DNA from: HK1 sp965202735
GTDB lineage: Bacteria; Pseudomonadota; Gammaproteobacteria; HK1
NCBI GenBank assembly: GCA_965202735.1
Contig: OZ241844.1
Coordinates: forward strand, 372,001 to 436,000
Direction of reading: 5' to 3'
DNA length: 64,000 bases
This document shows, piece after piece, positions 63,184 through 64,000 of the stretch; within the stretch, counting starts at the first letter, position 1, and the number at the start of each line of letters is the position of its first letter. The notes under the pieces were generated by a model. It saw nothing but the letters and a program-made list of their open reading frames with translations. It ran no database searches and was not told the origin of the DNA. The translations under genes were made by a program, and so were the position numbers.

Positions 63184-64000
63184 TCAGAACTTGCCGTAGT
63201 AGCCCTCCTTGATCGCGTCGTAGAGATTGGCGGCGGTGTGGACATCGCCGTCGTACTCGATCTCCTCGTTGCCCCTGGCTTCGACCACCGTCCCGTCCTC
63301 GAGCGTGAACCGATAGGTCGTGCTCTCCAGATCCTTCTCCTTCACGAGCACCCCCTGGAATGCCGACGGGTTGAAACGAAACGTCGTGCAACCCTTCAGC
63401 CTCCGCTCGAAGGCGTAGAGGTAGATGTCCTTGAAGTCTTCGTAGGGATAGTCGGTCGGAACGTTCGCGGTCTTGGAAATCGACGAATCGATCCAGCGTT
63501 GCGCCGCGGCCTGGACGTCGACGTGCTGCCTGGGCGTGATGTCGCCGGCGGTGACGAAGTACTCGGGAAGCCCGCCGGCGCCGGCGCCCTCGGGCGTCGC
63601 CCGAGAGTCGACGAGCTCGCGATAGGCGAGCATCTCGAAGGAGTACACGTCGACCTTCTCCTTCGTCTTGCGGCCTTCGCGAATGACGTTCCGGGAGTAG
63701 TGGTGCGCGAAGCTCGGCTCGATCCCGTTGCTCGCATTGTTCGCGAGCGAGAGCGAGATCGTCCCCGTGGGGGCGATCGAGGTATGGTGGGTGAACCGCG
63801 CGCCCTGCTCGGCGAGCGCGTCGACGAGCTCGGGCTCGACCTCGGCCAGCCGCTGCATGTAGCGGCTGTACCGCGCATGGAGCACCTTGCCCTTGACCCG
63901 ATCGCCGATGGCCATGCCGTCCCGCGCCATCTCCGGGCGCTGCGCGAGCATCTCCGTCGTCACCGCGAACGACTCCTCCATCAGCGGGGCGGGGCCCTTC
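63184..64000 (-). CDS. nrdJa: NrdJa, adenosylcobalamin-dependent ribonucleotide reductase, 3' part
   Basis: The last 272 residues of a class II ribonucleotide reductase; the 5' part lies beyond the window. Recognisable parts are ARFTHHTSIAPTGTISLSLA with the conserved finger-loop, NNASNGIEPSFAHHYSRNV, and SSISKTANVPTDYPYEDFKDIYLYAFERRLKGCTTFRFNPSAFQGVL (given in parts). It ends AIKEGYYGKF. It reduces ribonucleotides without oxygen dependence, requiring vitamin B12. Together with nrdJb it forms the split enzyme. Confidence 0.93.
   Translation of the reverse strand, partial: KGPAPLMEESFAVTTEMLAQRPEMARDGMAIGDRVKGKVLHARYSRYMQRLAEVEPELVDALAEQGARFTHHTSIAPTGTISLSLANNASNGIEPSFAHHYSRNVIREGRKTKEKVDVYSFEMLAYRELVDSRATPEGAGAGGLPEYFVTAGDITPRQHVDVQAAAQRWIDSSISKTANVPTDYPYEDFKDIYLYAFERRLKGCTTFRFNPSAFQGVLVKEKDLESTTYRFTLEDGTVVEARGNEEIEYDGDVHTAANLYDAIKEGYYGKF

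Overview
The window is very GC-rich, densely coded bacterial chromosome. The second half has the conserved order smpB / ratA-rnfH / bamE / recN / nadK / hrcA-grpE-dnaK-dnaJ-dapB-greA-rlmE-ftsH-glmM. Together with a split NrdJa/NrdJb class II ribonucleotide reductase, a polyhydroxyalkanoate (PHA) repressor PhaR and both HrcA-type and sigma32-type heat-shock signals, this points to a high-GC, probably uncultured gammaproteobacterium. The lineage is inferred from gene content and order only.

Layout. 1-4.7 kb: heterotetrameric sarcosine oxidase soxB(partial)DAG. 4.9-7.2 kb (minus): a three-subunit cobalt-type nitrile hydratase/thiocyanate hydrolase-like enzyme, preceded by a tyrosine-recombinase fragment and a tandemly duplicated gene for a small membrane/coiled-coil protein. 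7.4-14.4 kb: PHA and acetyl-CoA metabolism (phaR, phaB, a DUF6489-like protein, a PhaC-like hydrolase without a visible nucleophile, acs, a methyltransferase). 15.2-19.9 kb: a molybdopterin oxidoreductase and a fused ferredoxin/NrfD-like membrane subunit. 19.9-23.0 kb: an accessory module of a YaaA/DUF6884-like::RelE fusion, a winged-helix::DUF6884 protein and a GIY-YIG-like protein, with an IS1634-type transposase remnant between the first two. 23.4 kb: a SelW-type selenoprotein with an in-frame UGA and a SECIS-like hairpin. 23.7-30.7 kb: a quinone-oxidoreductase-like dehydrogenase, hydantoin-type racemase, queuosine-precursor-type transporter, N-carbamoyl-amino-acid hydrolase and a dimethylglycine/sarcosine dehydrogenase. 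31-43.5 kb: AI-2E transporter, nadE, gpmA, a CsaA-like protein, TolC-like protein, pcm, a dynamin-like GTPase, moaC/moaD, glnD, smpB. 43.8-64 kb: the conserved housekeeping block, ending with tilS, an mtaB homologue, nrdJb and the 3' end of nrdJa.

Functional links. Sarcosine oxidase and the dimethylglycine/sarcosine dehydrogenase would feed methyl groups from betaine-type compounds into the tetrahydrofolate pool. The racemase and carbamoylase suggest use of hydantoins or other ureido compounds. The PHA genes and acs handle acetyl units. The heat-shock cluster appears to have HrcA control upstream of hrcA and two sigma32-like promoters, before grpE and before dnaK.

A striking feature is how many short direct repeats and partial duplications occupy the spaces between genes (for example at 4.74, 6.5-7.3, 9.1, 13.5, 25.0, 26.0 and 30.7 kb), several copying the 3' end of a neighbouring gene. 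At least three dispersed repeat families recur far apart in the window. No tRNA, rRNA or CRISPR array was seen.
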